64,000 bases of DNA. It comes from Idiomarina seosinensis_A. Its GTDB lineage: Bacteria; Pseudomonadota; Gammaproteobacteria; Enterobacterales; Alteromonadaceae. A model generated the notes under the pieces. That model was not told the origin of the DNA and ran no database searches. It saw only the letters and a list, made by a program, of their open reading frames with translations. Where the stretch lies: NCBI RefSeq assembly GCF_044797955.1, contig NZ_CP085211.1, positions 1,860,001 through 1,924,000 on the forward strand, in the 5' to 3' direction. Position numbers and translations under genes: made by a program. Below, one piece after another: positions 35,337 to 43,959 of this stretch. Each line of letters starts with the position of its first letter. The stretch's first letter is position 1.

Positions 35337-36794
35337 ATGTCAGCTCATTCTATGTCATCACTGACTAAAACTGATTGTTTTATCGAAGGCCACTGGGTGC
35401 CAACCGAAGCTCGCTTTACCGTAACAAACCCTGCCACCGGTGACGTTATCGCCGAAGTGGCTGATGCAGATGAAGACCTGACGCAGCGCGCTATTAACTC
35501 AGCTGAGGATGCACTGCACTCGTGGTCTCGAAAAAGCGCCCGTGAACGCGCTGAGTTACTGCGTAAGTGGTATAACTCGATGATCGACAATAAGCAGGCA
35601 CTGGCCGAACTGATGAGTGCGGAGCAAGGCAAGCCTGTTCCGGAAGCTGCCGGCGAAGTTGAATACGGAGCCAGCTTTGTTGACTGGTTTGCAGGTGAAG
35701 CAGAGCGTATGGATGGCGACATTTTACCGGTCGTTGATAACAGCAAACGCGTTTTAGTTATGAAACAGCCGGTCGGCGTTTGTGCTGCGATAACTCCGTG
35801 GAATTTTCCTAACGCAATGATCACCCGCAAAATTGCACCGGCGCTTGCCGCTGGCTGTACCATTGTTGTTAAACCTCCTCAACTGACACCATTATCCAGC
35901 CTGGCTCTGGCTCAGCTGGCCAGCGAAGTCGGTATTCCCGACGGGGTAATTAATCTGATCCCGACAACAGACGCCAAAACAGTCGGTAAAACCCTGGCCA
36001 CGTCAGACAAAGTCCGTAAATTATCCTTTACCGGCTCAACAGGTGTCGGCAAAGTATTAATGCAGCAGTGCTCCGAAAACGTTAAAAAGATATCATTAGA
36101 ACTTGGCGGTAACGCACCCTTTATCGTCTTTGACGATGCCGACGTTGATAGCGCCGCTGAACAACTTATGGCCTGCAAATTTCGCAATGGAGGACAAACC
36201 TGCATCGCTGCAAACCGAATTTTAGTGCATGAATCGTTAAAAGATGACTTTGTAAACGCTATTACTCAAAAGGTAAAAGCTCTGCGGGTGGGGCCCGGTG
36301 ATAAAGAAGGCGTTGATCTTGGCCCGCTCATCGATACTGACGCCGTTGATAAAGTCCAGCGTCTGGTTCTCGCAGCAAAGTCTGATGGTGCAACCATCGA
36401 AACCGGTGGCCATGTTCTGAGTGACCTTGGCGATCTTTTTTACGCTCCCACCGTGGTCAGCGGTGTAACCGAAGATATGGAGATCAATAACGAGGAGATT
36501 TTTGGTCCGGTCGTTGCCATCAGCACCTTTGAAACTGAAGAAGAAGCGATTGAAAAAGCCAATAATACACCCTTTGGTCTTGCCTCCTACTTTGCAGCTA
36601 AAGACACAGCACGGATCTTCCGTGTCAGTGAGGCGCTCGAGTACGGCATGGTCGGTGTTAACACCGGTGGTATTTCACATGCCTATAACCCATTCGGCGG
36701 GATTAAAGAGTCCGGCGTTGGCAGAGAAGGTTCGAAGTATGGTCTGGATGAATATCTGGAGATCAAAACGATCACGCTTGGCGGACTCGGATGA
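35337..36794 (+). CDS. gabD: Succinate-semialdehyde dehydrogenase
   Basis: Oxidises succinate semialdehyde (or a related aldehyde) to the acid with NAD(P)+. The 485-residue ALDH fold shows AAITPWNFPNAMITRKIAPAL, the cofactor loop FTGSTGVGKVLM, catalytic Glu in LELGGNAPFIVFDDADVDSA, catalytic Cys in FRNGGQTCIAANRI, and NPFGGIKESGVGREGSKYGL at the C-terminus, which matches GabD closely. A different semialdehyde substrate such as glutarate semialdehyde is possible. No gabT is seen next to it. It overlaps a second ALDH gene by 4 bases (ATGA). GGAGA precedes the ATG. Confidence 0.88.
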   Translation: MSAHSMSSLTKTDCFIEGHWVPTEARFTVTNPATGDVIAEVADADEDLTQRAINSAEDALHSWSRKSARERAELLRKWYNSMIDNKQALAELMSAEQGKPVPEAAGEVEYGASFVDWFAGEAERMDGDILPVVDNSKRVLVMKQPVGVCAAITPWNFPNAMITRKIAPALAAGCTIVVKPPQLTPLSSLALAQLASEVGIPDGVINLIPTTDAKTVGKTLATSDKVRKLSFTGSTGVGKVLMQQCSENVKKISLELGGNAPFIVFDDADVDSAAEQLMACKFRNGGQTCIAANRILVHESLKDDFVNAITQKVKALRVGPGDKEGVDLGPLIDTDAVDKVQRLVLAAKSDGATIETGGHVLSDLGDLFYAPTVVSGVTEDMEINNEEIFGPVVAISTFETEEEAIEKANNTPFGLASYFAAKDTARIFRVSEALEYGMVGVNTGGISHAYNPFGGIKESGVGREGSKYGLDEYLEIKTITLGGLG

Positions 36795-38161
36795 GTAGCT
36801 ACCAGGCTTTACTAAGCGATTTAAACCAGACTTACAACACCGGGCTGACGCGCCCGGTGTCCTGGCGCAAAAAACAACTGGAACAGCTTGAGCGTTTTTT
36901 ACAACAACATCAACAGTCTTTGCTAAGCGCCCTGCAAAGCGATTTGGGTAAGCACCCCAGTGAAGCCAGGCTCACCGAGCTGCAGTTTCTCTCAAACGAT
37001 ATCTCGCATACATTAAAGAAATTACCGCATTGGCAAAAACCACGACGAGTTTCAAACCCTTTATTGGTGTTTCCGGCCCGCAGCCAATTGGTTCCCGAGC
37101 CCTTGGGCACCGTGCTCATATTGGGGGCCTGGAACTACCCGGTGCAACTGTTATTAGCCCCCTTAATAGCGGCTATAGCTGCAGGCAACTGTGCGGTTAT
37201 CAAACCTTCTGAGCACGCTCCTCAGACCGCCTTAATGATTGAAAAGCATCTGCCGGACTATCTTGACCCGGCAGCGTTTAAAATACTCTGTGGTGACGCT
37301 GAAGTTTCTTCTCAGCTAACCAAGCTGCCCTTTGACCATATTTTTTATACCGGCGGTTCAAAAGCGGCCAAATCTATAATGACAGCAGCCGCTGAGCACC
37401 TGACCCCGGTAACTCTGGAACTCGGAGGTAAAAGCCCGGCTGTCGTCCTGTCAGACTGCGATTTGACAGTAACTGCCCGGCGAATTATTTGGGGAAAGTT
37501 CTTAAACGCTGGTCAAACCTGTATTGCGCCAGATTATCTGTTGGTCGAGGAGGAAATTAAAGACGCTTTAGTGGATGCCATGAAACAGGTAGTGGTTGAT
37601 TTTTATGGCGAGGATCCTCAGGCCGGTGAAGACTACGGCCGGATTATTCATCAGCAGCACTGGCAGCGCCTGGTCGACATGCTTGACGGACAAAAGGTCA
37701 TTTTTGGCGGACAATACAGTAAAAAAGATCGTTACCTGGCACCGACTTTTGTTGATGATGTTGCCGCCTCGGACACACTGATGCAGGAAGAAATTTTTGG
37801 CCCAATCTTACCTATCATTAAGGTAGCCTCCGCCACCGAAGCGATAGAACAGATACAGTCAAAACCTAAGCCGCTTGCCCTTTATGTATTTTCCAAAAAC
37901 CAGCGCCTGTTAGATCAATTTACGGAACAGGTTTCAGCCGGTAATGTCTGTTACAACGATACGCTAATGTTTATGCTAAACCAGGAGTTACCTTTTGGTG
38001 GCGTCGGCAACAGCGGTATAGGTCGTTATCACGGCAAGTGGGGATTTGATACTTTCAGCCACCTTAAACCCGTAATGACCCGGCGTTTTGCCTTTGATAT
38101 TAAATTAAGATACCCACCATACAGCAGTCTGAAGGACAAAGTACTGAACTGGCTTAGTTAA
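36791..38161 (+). CDS. Class 3 (ALDH3-like) aldehyde dehydrogenase
   Basis: Oxidises medium- or long-chain or aromatic aldehydes. The 456-residue protein lacks the N-terminal extension of ALDH1/GabD and has the ALDH3 layout: PEPLGTVLILGAWNYPVQLL, VIKPSEHAP, FYTGGSKAAKSIM, VTLELGGKSPAVV with the catalytic Glu, WGKFLNAGQTCIAPDYLLV with the Cys, and LPFGGVGNSGIGRYHGKWGF. The C-terminal IKLRYPPY is typical. Annotation as coniferyl aldehyde dehydrogenase would fit but is not proved. Translation is coupled to gabD (ATGA overlap), so both likely handle aldehydes from one pathway. Confidence 0.87.
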   Translation: MSSYQALLSDLNQTYNTGLTRPVSWRKKQLEQLERFLQQHQQSLLSALQSDLGKHPSEARLTELQFLSNDISHTLKKLPHWQKPRRVSNPLLVFPARSQLVPEPLGTVLILGAWNYPVQLLLAPLIAAIAAGNCAVIKPSEHAPQTALMIEKHLPDYLDPAAFKILCGDAEVSSQLTKLPFDHIFYTGGSKAAKSIMTAAAEHLTPVTLELGGKSPAVVLSDCDLTVTARRIIWGKFLNAGQTCIAPDYLLVEEEIKDALVDAMKQVVVDFYGEDPQAGEDYGRIIHQQHWQRLVDMLDGQKVIFGGQYSKKDRYLAPTFVDDVAASDTLMQEEIFGPILPIIKVASATEAIEQIQSKPKPLALYVFSKNQRLLDQFTEQVSAGNVCYNDTLMFMLNQELPFGGVGNSGIGRYHGKWGFDTFSHLKPVMTRRFAFDIKLRYPPYSSLKDKVLNWLS

Positions 38162-38243
38162 AACTTCATTTACTATTGAATTTTACGCTGTTCGCCAGCA
38201 TATCTTAAGCAGACCTATTTAATAACAGGAGCAGACGACAAAT

Positions 38244-39095
38244 ATGGCTGCAGGAAACGTGGTTGACGTAACAATTCAGAACTTTCAGCAGGTGCTACTG
38301 GAAGGGTCACAGGAAAAACTGATCATCATCGACTTTTGGGCTGATTGGTGTGAGCCATGCAAGCAGCTGATGCCAATACTTGAACGCATAGCTGCACAAT
38401 ACCCCGAGCAACTGACGCTGGCAAAAGTTAACTGCGATGAGCAGCAGGAACTGGCAATGCAGTTTGGTATTCGAAGCTTACCCACCGTGGCTTTGTTTAA
38501 GGATGGCCAACCTATAGACAGCTTTACCGGAGTGAAATCTGAGAATGAAATAAAAGAGCTGCTCAGCCAACATTTGCCCAGTCCAACCGATGGCTTAATT
38601 GAAAAAGCACAACAGGCGCTTGCTGAAGGCAATGCCGCAGACGCTTATACCTATGCTAAACAAGCCTGCGATGTCGATAGCGGCAACATGCAGTGTATTA
38701 AACTTCTGGCAGAAGCGGCAGTTGATAATGGTCGGCTGGAACAGGCCAAAGAGCTAGTCGGAACCATCCCGATGGTTGAACAGGATCAGGATTACCAACG
38801 CATTGTCAGCAAAATTAAATTAGCGGAAGAGGCTGCTGACTCCCCCGAGATAAGGGCCTTACAGGAACAAGTTGATGCTGATCCTCAGGCACATGAGGTA
38901 AGGCTAAAGTTAGCCATTCAGCTACACCAGTCGAAGCGTGACGAAGAAGCTCTTCAGCACCTCTTCCTGGTGCTGCGCAAGGACCCTGTTAATGAAGAAG
39001 CAAAACGCAACATTATGGATGTTATCAATGCATTGCCTGATGGTGATCCACTCTCATCCAGAGCTCGTAGAGAATTATACAGCATGATGTATTAA
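38244..39095 (+). CDS. cnoX: CnoX/YbbN thioredoxin-fold co-chaperone
   Basis: A thioredoxin domain followed by TPR-like repeats, a holdase that protects against hypochlorous acid and delivers clients to GroEL in E. coli. Residues 1-110 form the thioredoxin fold (IIDFWADWCEPCKQL, FGIRSLPTVALFKDG); residues about 115-283 are four helical repeats. The active-site motif is WCEPC, with both cysteines. The E. coli protein has lost the first Cys and lacks redox activity, so this version may keep thioredoxin activity, as reported for the Caulobacter homologue. AGGAG is 12 bases before the ATG, a rather long gap. It is followed by a terminator. Confidence 0.92.
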   Translation: MAAGNVVDVTIQNFQQVLLEGSQEKLIIIDFWADWCEPCKQLMPILERIAAQYPEQLTLAKVNCDEQQELAMQFGIRSLPTVALFKDGQPIDSFTGVKSENEIKELLSQHLPSPTDGLIEKAQQALAEGNAADAYTYAKQACDVDSGNMQCIKLLAEAAVDNGRLEQAKELVGTIPMVEQDQDYQRIVSKIKLAEEAADSPEIRALQEQVDADPQAHEVRLKLAIQLHQSKRDEEALQHLFLVLRKDPVNEEAKRNIMDVINALPDGDPLSSRARRELYSMMY

Positions 39096-39278
39096 TGGTT
39101 GTTCAATAGCAACGAGCTTGGCCGGCCCCTCTGCCGGCCTTTTTTTTACTTCCCTTTCCCCAAAGCTGACTGATTGACAAAAACGTTGTACGGACGCGGT
39201 TACCCCCAGAGTCACCACAATTAAAAATGCAACCACCGTTGCAAATGCATTCTGTTGACTTGATTTTATCCAGCTCAT
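39075..39278 (-). CDS. Possible small single-helix membrane protein
   Basis: A 67-residue frame with a clear hydrophobic helix (residues about 11-30, AFATVVAFLIVVTLGVTASV) and a basic tail. It has an AGGG site 8 bases before the ATG. The last 20 codons run antisense through the cnoX terminator and stop inside the cnoX 3' end, which argues against it. It could be a real small gene or chance. No known family is recognised. Confidence 0.22.
   Translation of the reverse strand: MSWIKSSQQNAFATVVAFLIVVTLGVTASVQRFCQSVSFGEREVKKRPAEGPAKLVAIEQPLIHHAV
39120..39148 (+). terminator. Terminator of cnoX
   Basis: GGCCGGC and GCCGGCC form a 7-base-pair stem with a short loop, followed by nine T residues. 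It lies 24 bases after the cnoX stop. Confidence 0.88.
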
Positions 39279-39510
39279 TGTTCTGCCCTATCAGTAATCG
39301 ACAGTGCTATCCTGGCTGATTACTTCTTAAGACTCCTGAACAAAGGCTTAAGGTTTCTGAATTATTCTGATTAGCTTGTGGTTTACACCTTTAATCGCAA
39401 AAACCGCGCGGCCGCGCTTGCCGAGTGTCATGGCCCTTGCTAGGATTGCTGAGATTTTTTGCGCAGCTAACCTGCCGCCTGCTAATAATAATGACTAAAA
39501 AAGGAAGACC
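39149..39510 (+). promoter_or_regulatory. Upstream region of the NSS transporter operon
   Basis: No well-supported gene lies on the plus strand in this 362-base gap. A candidate promoter sits at 39418-39446. A GC-rich tract at 39403-39416 precedes it. The left half overlaps the doubtful small minus-strand reading frame 39075-39278. Confidence 0.5.
39418..39446 (+). promoter_or_regulatory. Predicted promoter of NSS transporter-tmcA operon
   Basis: TTGCCG (39418-39423), 17-base spacer, TAGGAT (39441-39446), each 4 of 6 to consensus, 64 bases before the transporter ATG. Confidence 0.4.
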
Positions 39511-40935
39511 ATGAGCGAGCAACGCGATCAATTTAGCTCTAAGATAGGTTTTATTCTGGCTGCCGCCGGTTCAGCGGTCGGCATTGGGAACCTGGTCGGA
39601 TTTCCGGTGGCTGCCACTAAAAACGGTGGTGGTGCGTTCCTGTTAATTTATGCACTTTTTGTTGCCTTTATTTGTGTGCCCATTATGTTGGCCGAAATGG
39701 GAGTAGGCCGGCACGCTCAGAAAAACCCTTTAGGCTCTTACATTAGTCTTGCGCCGGGTAAAAACATCTGGAGTTTCGCCGGTTTCCTGGCTGTTTTAAC
39801 CCCTTTCATGATTGCTATTTTTTACATGGTTATCACGGTCTGGATTTTTGGTTACCTGTTTTATGCCGTAACCGGTAACCTGAATCAACTTGCGCAGCCT
39901 GCTTATTTTGAGCACTTCGTAAACGATTACTGGTTCATTGGCTTTTTAATCGCTGTCACCTTAATCATCAACGTTATATTAATGGGCGGCGTGCGACAGG
40001 GCATCGAAAAAGCGGCTAAATTTCTTATGCCTGCATTGTTTGTCATGCTGATTCTGTTGGTCATTTTTGTACTGTCACTGGACAATGCGGAACTGGGGGT
40101 AAAATTTTATTTAATCCCCGACTTTAGCAAAATAGATGGTGGCGTTATCAGCGGGGCGCTATCCCAGGCGTTTTTCTCTTTGTCCCTGGGGATGGGAATT
40201 TTAATTACCTATGGCTCCTACTTTAGCCGTTCAGACGACATGGTCACGTCAGGTAAGTTTGTTGCAATTACTGATACAGCAGTTGCCTTTACCGCAGGCT
40301 TAATGACATTACCCGCTATCTTTGCCATTAACCCGGATACCAATCCAGCAGAGCTCAGCGAGTCCTCCGTAGGAATGATATTTTCGTTTTTCCCGCAAAT
40401 TTTTATGCAGCTTGAAACCTCGGTAGGCTATGTCGGTGCCAGTATTGCTGCGTCGGTGTTTTTCCTATTAGCCTTTATAGCCGCTATTACGTCACTGGTT
40501 TCGATTCTTGAAGTGCCTACTGCCGCGCTTATCGAGCAGAAAAAGATGAGCCGGAAAAAAGCATTGCTGATCATGGCTTTAGCTAATACGGTATTGACCA
40601 TTATTGCGGCCACATCGTTTGGCTTTATCCCTGCCTTCACTGAGTTTGTCAGTTATGCAGGCCAGCCTAAGTCTGTATTTGACGTCATTTACGACGTTTT
40701 CTATGACACTATTTTGCCCCTCAACGGGCTGTTAATTTGCCTGTTTGTCTGGCTTCACTGGCGCACTAAAGGATTAGAGGATGAGTTAACTCATGGTAAT
40801 CATGGCTATCCGAAAACCTGGCTGGCTAAGTATGTCCGTGTTTCTATTACTACCTTTATTCCGTTAATTTTAGCAGTGGTCTTTGTGAATACTGTATTGG
40901 CTAAGTTCGTCGGTGAGCAGTTCGCCTTTTTCTGA
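39511..40935 (+). CDS. Sodium-dependent neurotransmitter-symporter family (NSS) transporter
   Basis: An LeuT-fold importer, 474 residues and about 12 transmembrane helices, probably taking up an amino acid with Na+. The family start is FSSKIGFILAAAGSAVGIGNLVGFPV (the broken first helix with Na+ and substrate contacts), then PIMLAEMGVGRHAQ and LSQAFFSLSLGMGILITYGSYF (helix 6 region). The substrate cannot be read. Na+ coupling agrees with a marine organism, as does MotX below. It is coupled to tmcA by a TGATG overlap, perhaps only an operon neighbour without functional link. Confidence 0.93.
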   Translation: MSEQRDQFSSKIGFILAAAGSAVGIGNLVGFPVAATKNGGGAFLLIYALFVAFICVPIMLAEMGVGRHAQKNPLGSYISLAPGKNIWSFAGFLAVLTPFMIAIFYMVITVWIFGYLFYAVTGNLNQLAQPAYFEHFVNDYWFIGFLIAVTLIINVILMGGVRQGIEKAAKFLMPALFVMLILLVIFVLSLDNAELGVKFYLIPDFSKIDGGVISGALSQAFFSLSLGMGILITYGSYFSRSDDMVTSGKFVAITDTAVAFTAGLMTLPAIFAINPDTNPAELSESSVGMIFSFFPQIFMQLETSVGYVGASIAASVFFLLAFIAAITSLVSILEVPTAALIEQKKMSRKKALLIMALANTVLTIIAATSFGFIPAFTEFVSYAGQPKSVFDVIYDVFYDTILPLNGLLICLFVWLHWRTKGLEDELTHGNHGYPKTWLAKYVRVSITTFIPLILAVVFVNTVLAKFVGEQFAFF

Positions 40936-42686
40936 TGACAGGCCCGTCGTACAGACAGCTTAATTTAAAACCCGTAAGTTTGAGTTGGCAGCCGTTGCTG
41001 CCAACCTCAGAATTCAGTCCTCTTTATTTATCTGACAGCAGTCCCGATGCCCATGCCACATTAAGTCGCTACCGGGATTATCTGGGTCATCAAATCCAGC
41101 ATGTCATCATTGACTGTCGAACGCAGTTACATGTTGATGCGATAGCTGCTTTATGCGGTACAGTTACAGCCGGCGGCTCACTGACCTTACTGATAAACAA
41201 TGCAGCTTCAGAGTCACCCATGCTGCAGCGCCTGATAAAACACTGGCAACCAGTTTCCGTAGCGCATTACAGTCCGGCCCCGTCATTTCCGACCGACGAA
41301 CAGCAGCAAGCACTCAACCAGCTAACCCGGACCGATCAGGTACATTTGCTGATCGCCGACCGCGGACGCGGCAAAAGCCACTTACTCGGGAAGGCTCTGG
41401 CCACTTATTTGCAGTCTCCGCAGCCGAAAAAAGTGATTGTCACCGCACCAAGGAAAGCTAACGCAAGGGTATTATTAAACCAGGCCGGCCAAGTCCAGTT
41501 TGTGGCCTGGGATAAACTACTTCAGCAACAACTCGGCGACGCCCTTTTAGTTATCGATGAAGCCGCTGGTATTCCACTATGGGCAATTCAGCGTCTATGC
41601 CAACATTTTCAACCCTGGATGCTGGCTACAACCACGCAAGGCTACGAGGGTTGTGGACGCGGGTTTACCGTACATTTTAAACAGTGGGTTACACAACAGT
41701 TTACTTCAGTTGCCATACATCATCTTAGTCAACCTGTGCGCTGGCCTGCCTATGACCCACTCGAGCGCTGGTTAAATTCAGCCCTATTGCTGACGCCCTC
41801 GCCTGCTGAGCTTAACAACAAACTGCCCGATGGCGTATATCGGGCAGCAGAACTTCCTGAAGATCATCTGCATCAGGCCTTTGAACTCTTGCTCCAGGCT
41901 CACTATCAAAGCAGCCCCAACGATCTGGCTTTGTTACTGGACGATGATCAGCAACGCTTGGTACTGCACTATCAAGGGAATAAAATAGTCGCAGTGGCCT
42001 GGTTGGCCCTGGAAGGTGATATTGATGAGCAACTACAAGAACCGATAGTTAGCGGAAAACGACGCCCCAAAGGTAATTTGGCCCCCCAGGCGCTGGCTTA
42101 TTTTTTACAGCAGCGCTGGGCTTTACAACAGCGTTGGTGCCGCGTGGTTCGTATCGCGGTTCGCGAGCCGCAACGTCGTCAGGGCCTCGGCAGTCAGCTT
42201 TTGCGCTTCGTGCGGGACTGGGCAATAACACAAAATCAGGATTTTTTGGCGACCAGCTTTGGTTATGCTCCCTATTTACTGCAGTTTTGGCAACAAAACC
42301 ATTTTTATCCGGCTCGCATCAGTACCGCTGTTGACCGGGTCAGCGCGCGTCATCCGCTGATTATGGCATACCCGTTAAACAAAGATGCTGCGACCAAATT
42401 GCAGCCGCTGAAATCTTACGGCGAAGCAGAACTTAAGTGGCTTATTGACGGCACTATCATGCCACTGCCTAAGCATCCTGTGGTGAAAGACATCATCGAT
42501 GCTTTTAAAAATGGTATTGTGAAGTTGGAGTCCGCGCGCTTTGCTTTAATACAGCAACCTCAGATACCTGACGACATCCGTGAACTTCTGATTGCCAACC
42601 CCTTACCGATTGGCGCTTTAAAAAACCTGGCAGGTGTTGAACAGCGACAGCAGATTGATCAAATATTAAAGAGTTATCTGCCTTAA
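40935..42686 (+). CDS. tmcA: tRNA(Met) cytidine acetyltransferase TmcA
   Basis: Makes N4-acetylcytidine at the wobble position of elongator tRNA-Met using acetyl-CoA and ATP. Domains in order: an N-terminal domain, an RNA helicase-like ATPase with Walker A (IADRGRGKSHLLGKAL, about residue 141) and Walker B (LLVIDEAAGIP), a GNAT acetyltransferase domain (VVRIAVREPQRRQGLGSQLL), and a C-terminal tRNA-binding region. At 583 residues it is shorter than the E. coli protein (671), mainly before Walker A and in the C-terminal part. The start overlaps the NSS gene (TGATG). Confidence 0.93.
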   Translation: MTGPSYRQLNLKPVSLSWQPLLPTSEFSPLYLSDSSPDAHATLSRYRDYLGHQIQHVIIDCRTQLHVDAIAALCGTVTAGGSLTLLINNAASESPMLQRLIKHWQPVSVAHYSPAPSFPTDEQQQALNQLTRTDQVHLLIADRGRGKSHLLGKALATYLQSPQPKKVIVTAPRKANARVLLNQAGQVQFVAWDKLLQQQLGDALLVIDEAAGIPLWAIQRLCQHFQPWMLATTTQGYEGCGRGFTVHFKQWVTQQFTSVAIHHLSQPVRWPAYDPLERWLNSALLLTPSPAELNNKLPDGVYRAAELPEDHLHQAFELLLQAHYQSSPNDLALLLDDDQQRLVLHYQGNKIVAVAWLALEGDIDEQLQEPIVSGKRRPKGNLAPQALAYFLQQRWALQQRWCRVVRIAVREPQRRQGLGSQLLRFVRDWAITQNQDFLATSFGYAPYLLQFWQQNHFYPARISTAVDRVSARHPLIMAYPLNKDAATKLQPLKSYGEAELKWLIDGTIMPLPKHPVVKDIIDAFKNGIVKLESARFALIQQPQIPDDIRELLIANPLPIGALKNLAGVEQRQQIDQILKSYLP

Positions 42687-42758
42687 AGCGGCATCAAAAA
42701 TGTGCTATCTTTCGCCGAAATAGTGACTTCTGACGAAGTATTTGAAAGGAATAATCCC

Positions 42759-43958
42759 ATGTCGAACGTTTTAGTTATTGGTGCTGGTGGTGTAGCCAGT
42801 GTGGTAGTACAAAAATGCGCAGCGCTGCCTGACATATTTTCAGAGATTCATCTGGCCAGTCGTACATTATCGAAGTGTGAAGCGTTACAGGAAAAAGCTG
42901 GTAAAGACCGGGTAGTCGGTGTCTATCAGGTTGATGCTGACGATGCGGCCAAAGTAGCTGACCTTATTCGCCGGGTAAAGCCTTCTCTGGTAATCAATGT
43001 GGCTCTGCCTTATCAGGATCTGCCGATAATGGACGCCTGCCTTGAAACCGGAGTTCATTATCTTGATACCGCTAACTATGAGCCCAAAGACGAAGCCAAA
43101 TTTGAATACTCGTGGCAATGGGCCTATCAGGAGCGGTTTAAAGAAAAGGGCTTGATGGCGTTACTGGGTGCCGGATTTGATCCCGGAGTCACCAATGTTT
43201 TTACGGCCTATGCCGCGAAACACTATTTCGACGAAATCCAGTATCTCGATATTGCTGACTGTAACGGCGGTGATCACGGTCAGGCTTTTGCGACTAACTT
43301 TAATCCGGAAATTAATATTCGTGAAATCACACAGCGTGGCAAGTTCTGGGAAGATGGTGAATGGCACGAAACAGATCCTATCAGTGTGCGCAAAGATTTA
43401 GACTATCCTAATGTTGGCGTGCATCCCTCGTACCTATTATTTCACGAAGAGTTAGAATCATTAGTTAAACACTTCCCGACTCTAAAACGTGCGCGCTTCT
43501 GGATGACCTTTGGTGATCAATATCTGACTCACTTACGCGTGCTGGAGAATGTTGGTATGACCTCCATTAAGCCGGTGAGCTTTCAGGGGCAGGAAATTGT
43601 GCCACTGGAGTTTTTGAAAGCGGTATTGCCAAACCCCGGTTCGTTGGCAGAGGGATACACTGGCAAAACCTGTATTGGTACTTATGTCACCGGTATTAAA
43701 GACGGCGAGCAAAAGACGATTTTTATCTTTAATAATTGCGATCATGCAGAAACCAATAAAGAGCTTGGAGCTCAGGCAGTTTCTTATACCACAGGCGTGC
43801 CGGCTATGATCGCCTCATCATTAATGTTGCAGGGCGAGTGGATGAAACCCGGTGTCTGGAACATGGAGCAGTTTGATCCCGACGAATTTATGAATCGCTT
43901 AAATCAACACGGCTTACCATGGCAAATCATTGAGTGTGAGCAACCTTTTGGCAAATAA
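42759..43958 (+). CDS. Carboxynorspermidine/carboxyspermidine dehydrogenase
   Basis: Saccharopine dehydrogenase-fold enzyme that joins aspartate semialdehyde to 1,3-diaminopropane or putrescine, using NADPH, to give carboxynorspermidine or carboxyspermidine. NAD(P) motif: VLVIGAGGVASVVVQKCA; then YLDTANYEPKDEAKFEY, GAGFDPGVTNVF, and DCNGGDHGQAFATNFNPEI. The open frame begins at 42702, but the ATG at 42759 with AAAGGA gives the family N-terminus (399 residues). It is followed by its decarboxylase partner nspC after one base, which strongly supports the assignment. Confidence 0.92.
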   Translation: MSNVLVIGAGGVASVVVQKCAALPDIFSEIHLASRTLSKCEALQEKAGKDRVVGVYQVDADDAAKVADLIRRVKPSLVINVALPYQDLPIMDACLETGVHYLDTANYEPKDEAKFEYSWQWAYQERFKEKGLMALLGAGFDPGVTNVFTAYAAKHYFDEIQYLDIADCNGGDHGQAFATNFNPEINIREITQRGKFWEDGEWHETDPISVRKDLDYPNVGVHPSYLLFHEELESLVKHFPTLKRARFWMTFGDQYLTHLRVLENVGMTSIKPVSFQGQEIVPLEFLKAVLPNPGSLAEGYTGKTCIGTYVTGIKDGEQKTIFIFNNCDHAETNKELGAQAVSYTTGVPAMIASSLMLQGEWMKPGVWNMEQFDPDEFMNRLNQHGLPWQIIECEQPFGK

Positions 43959-43959
43959 T

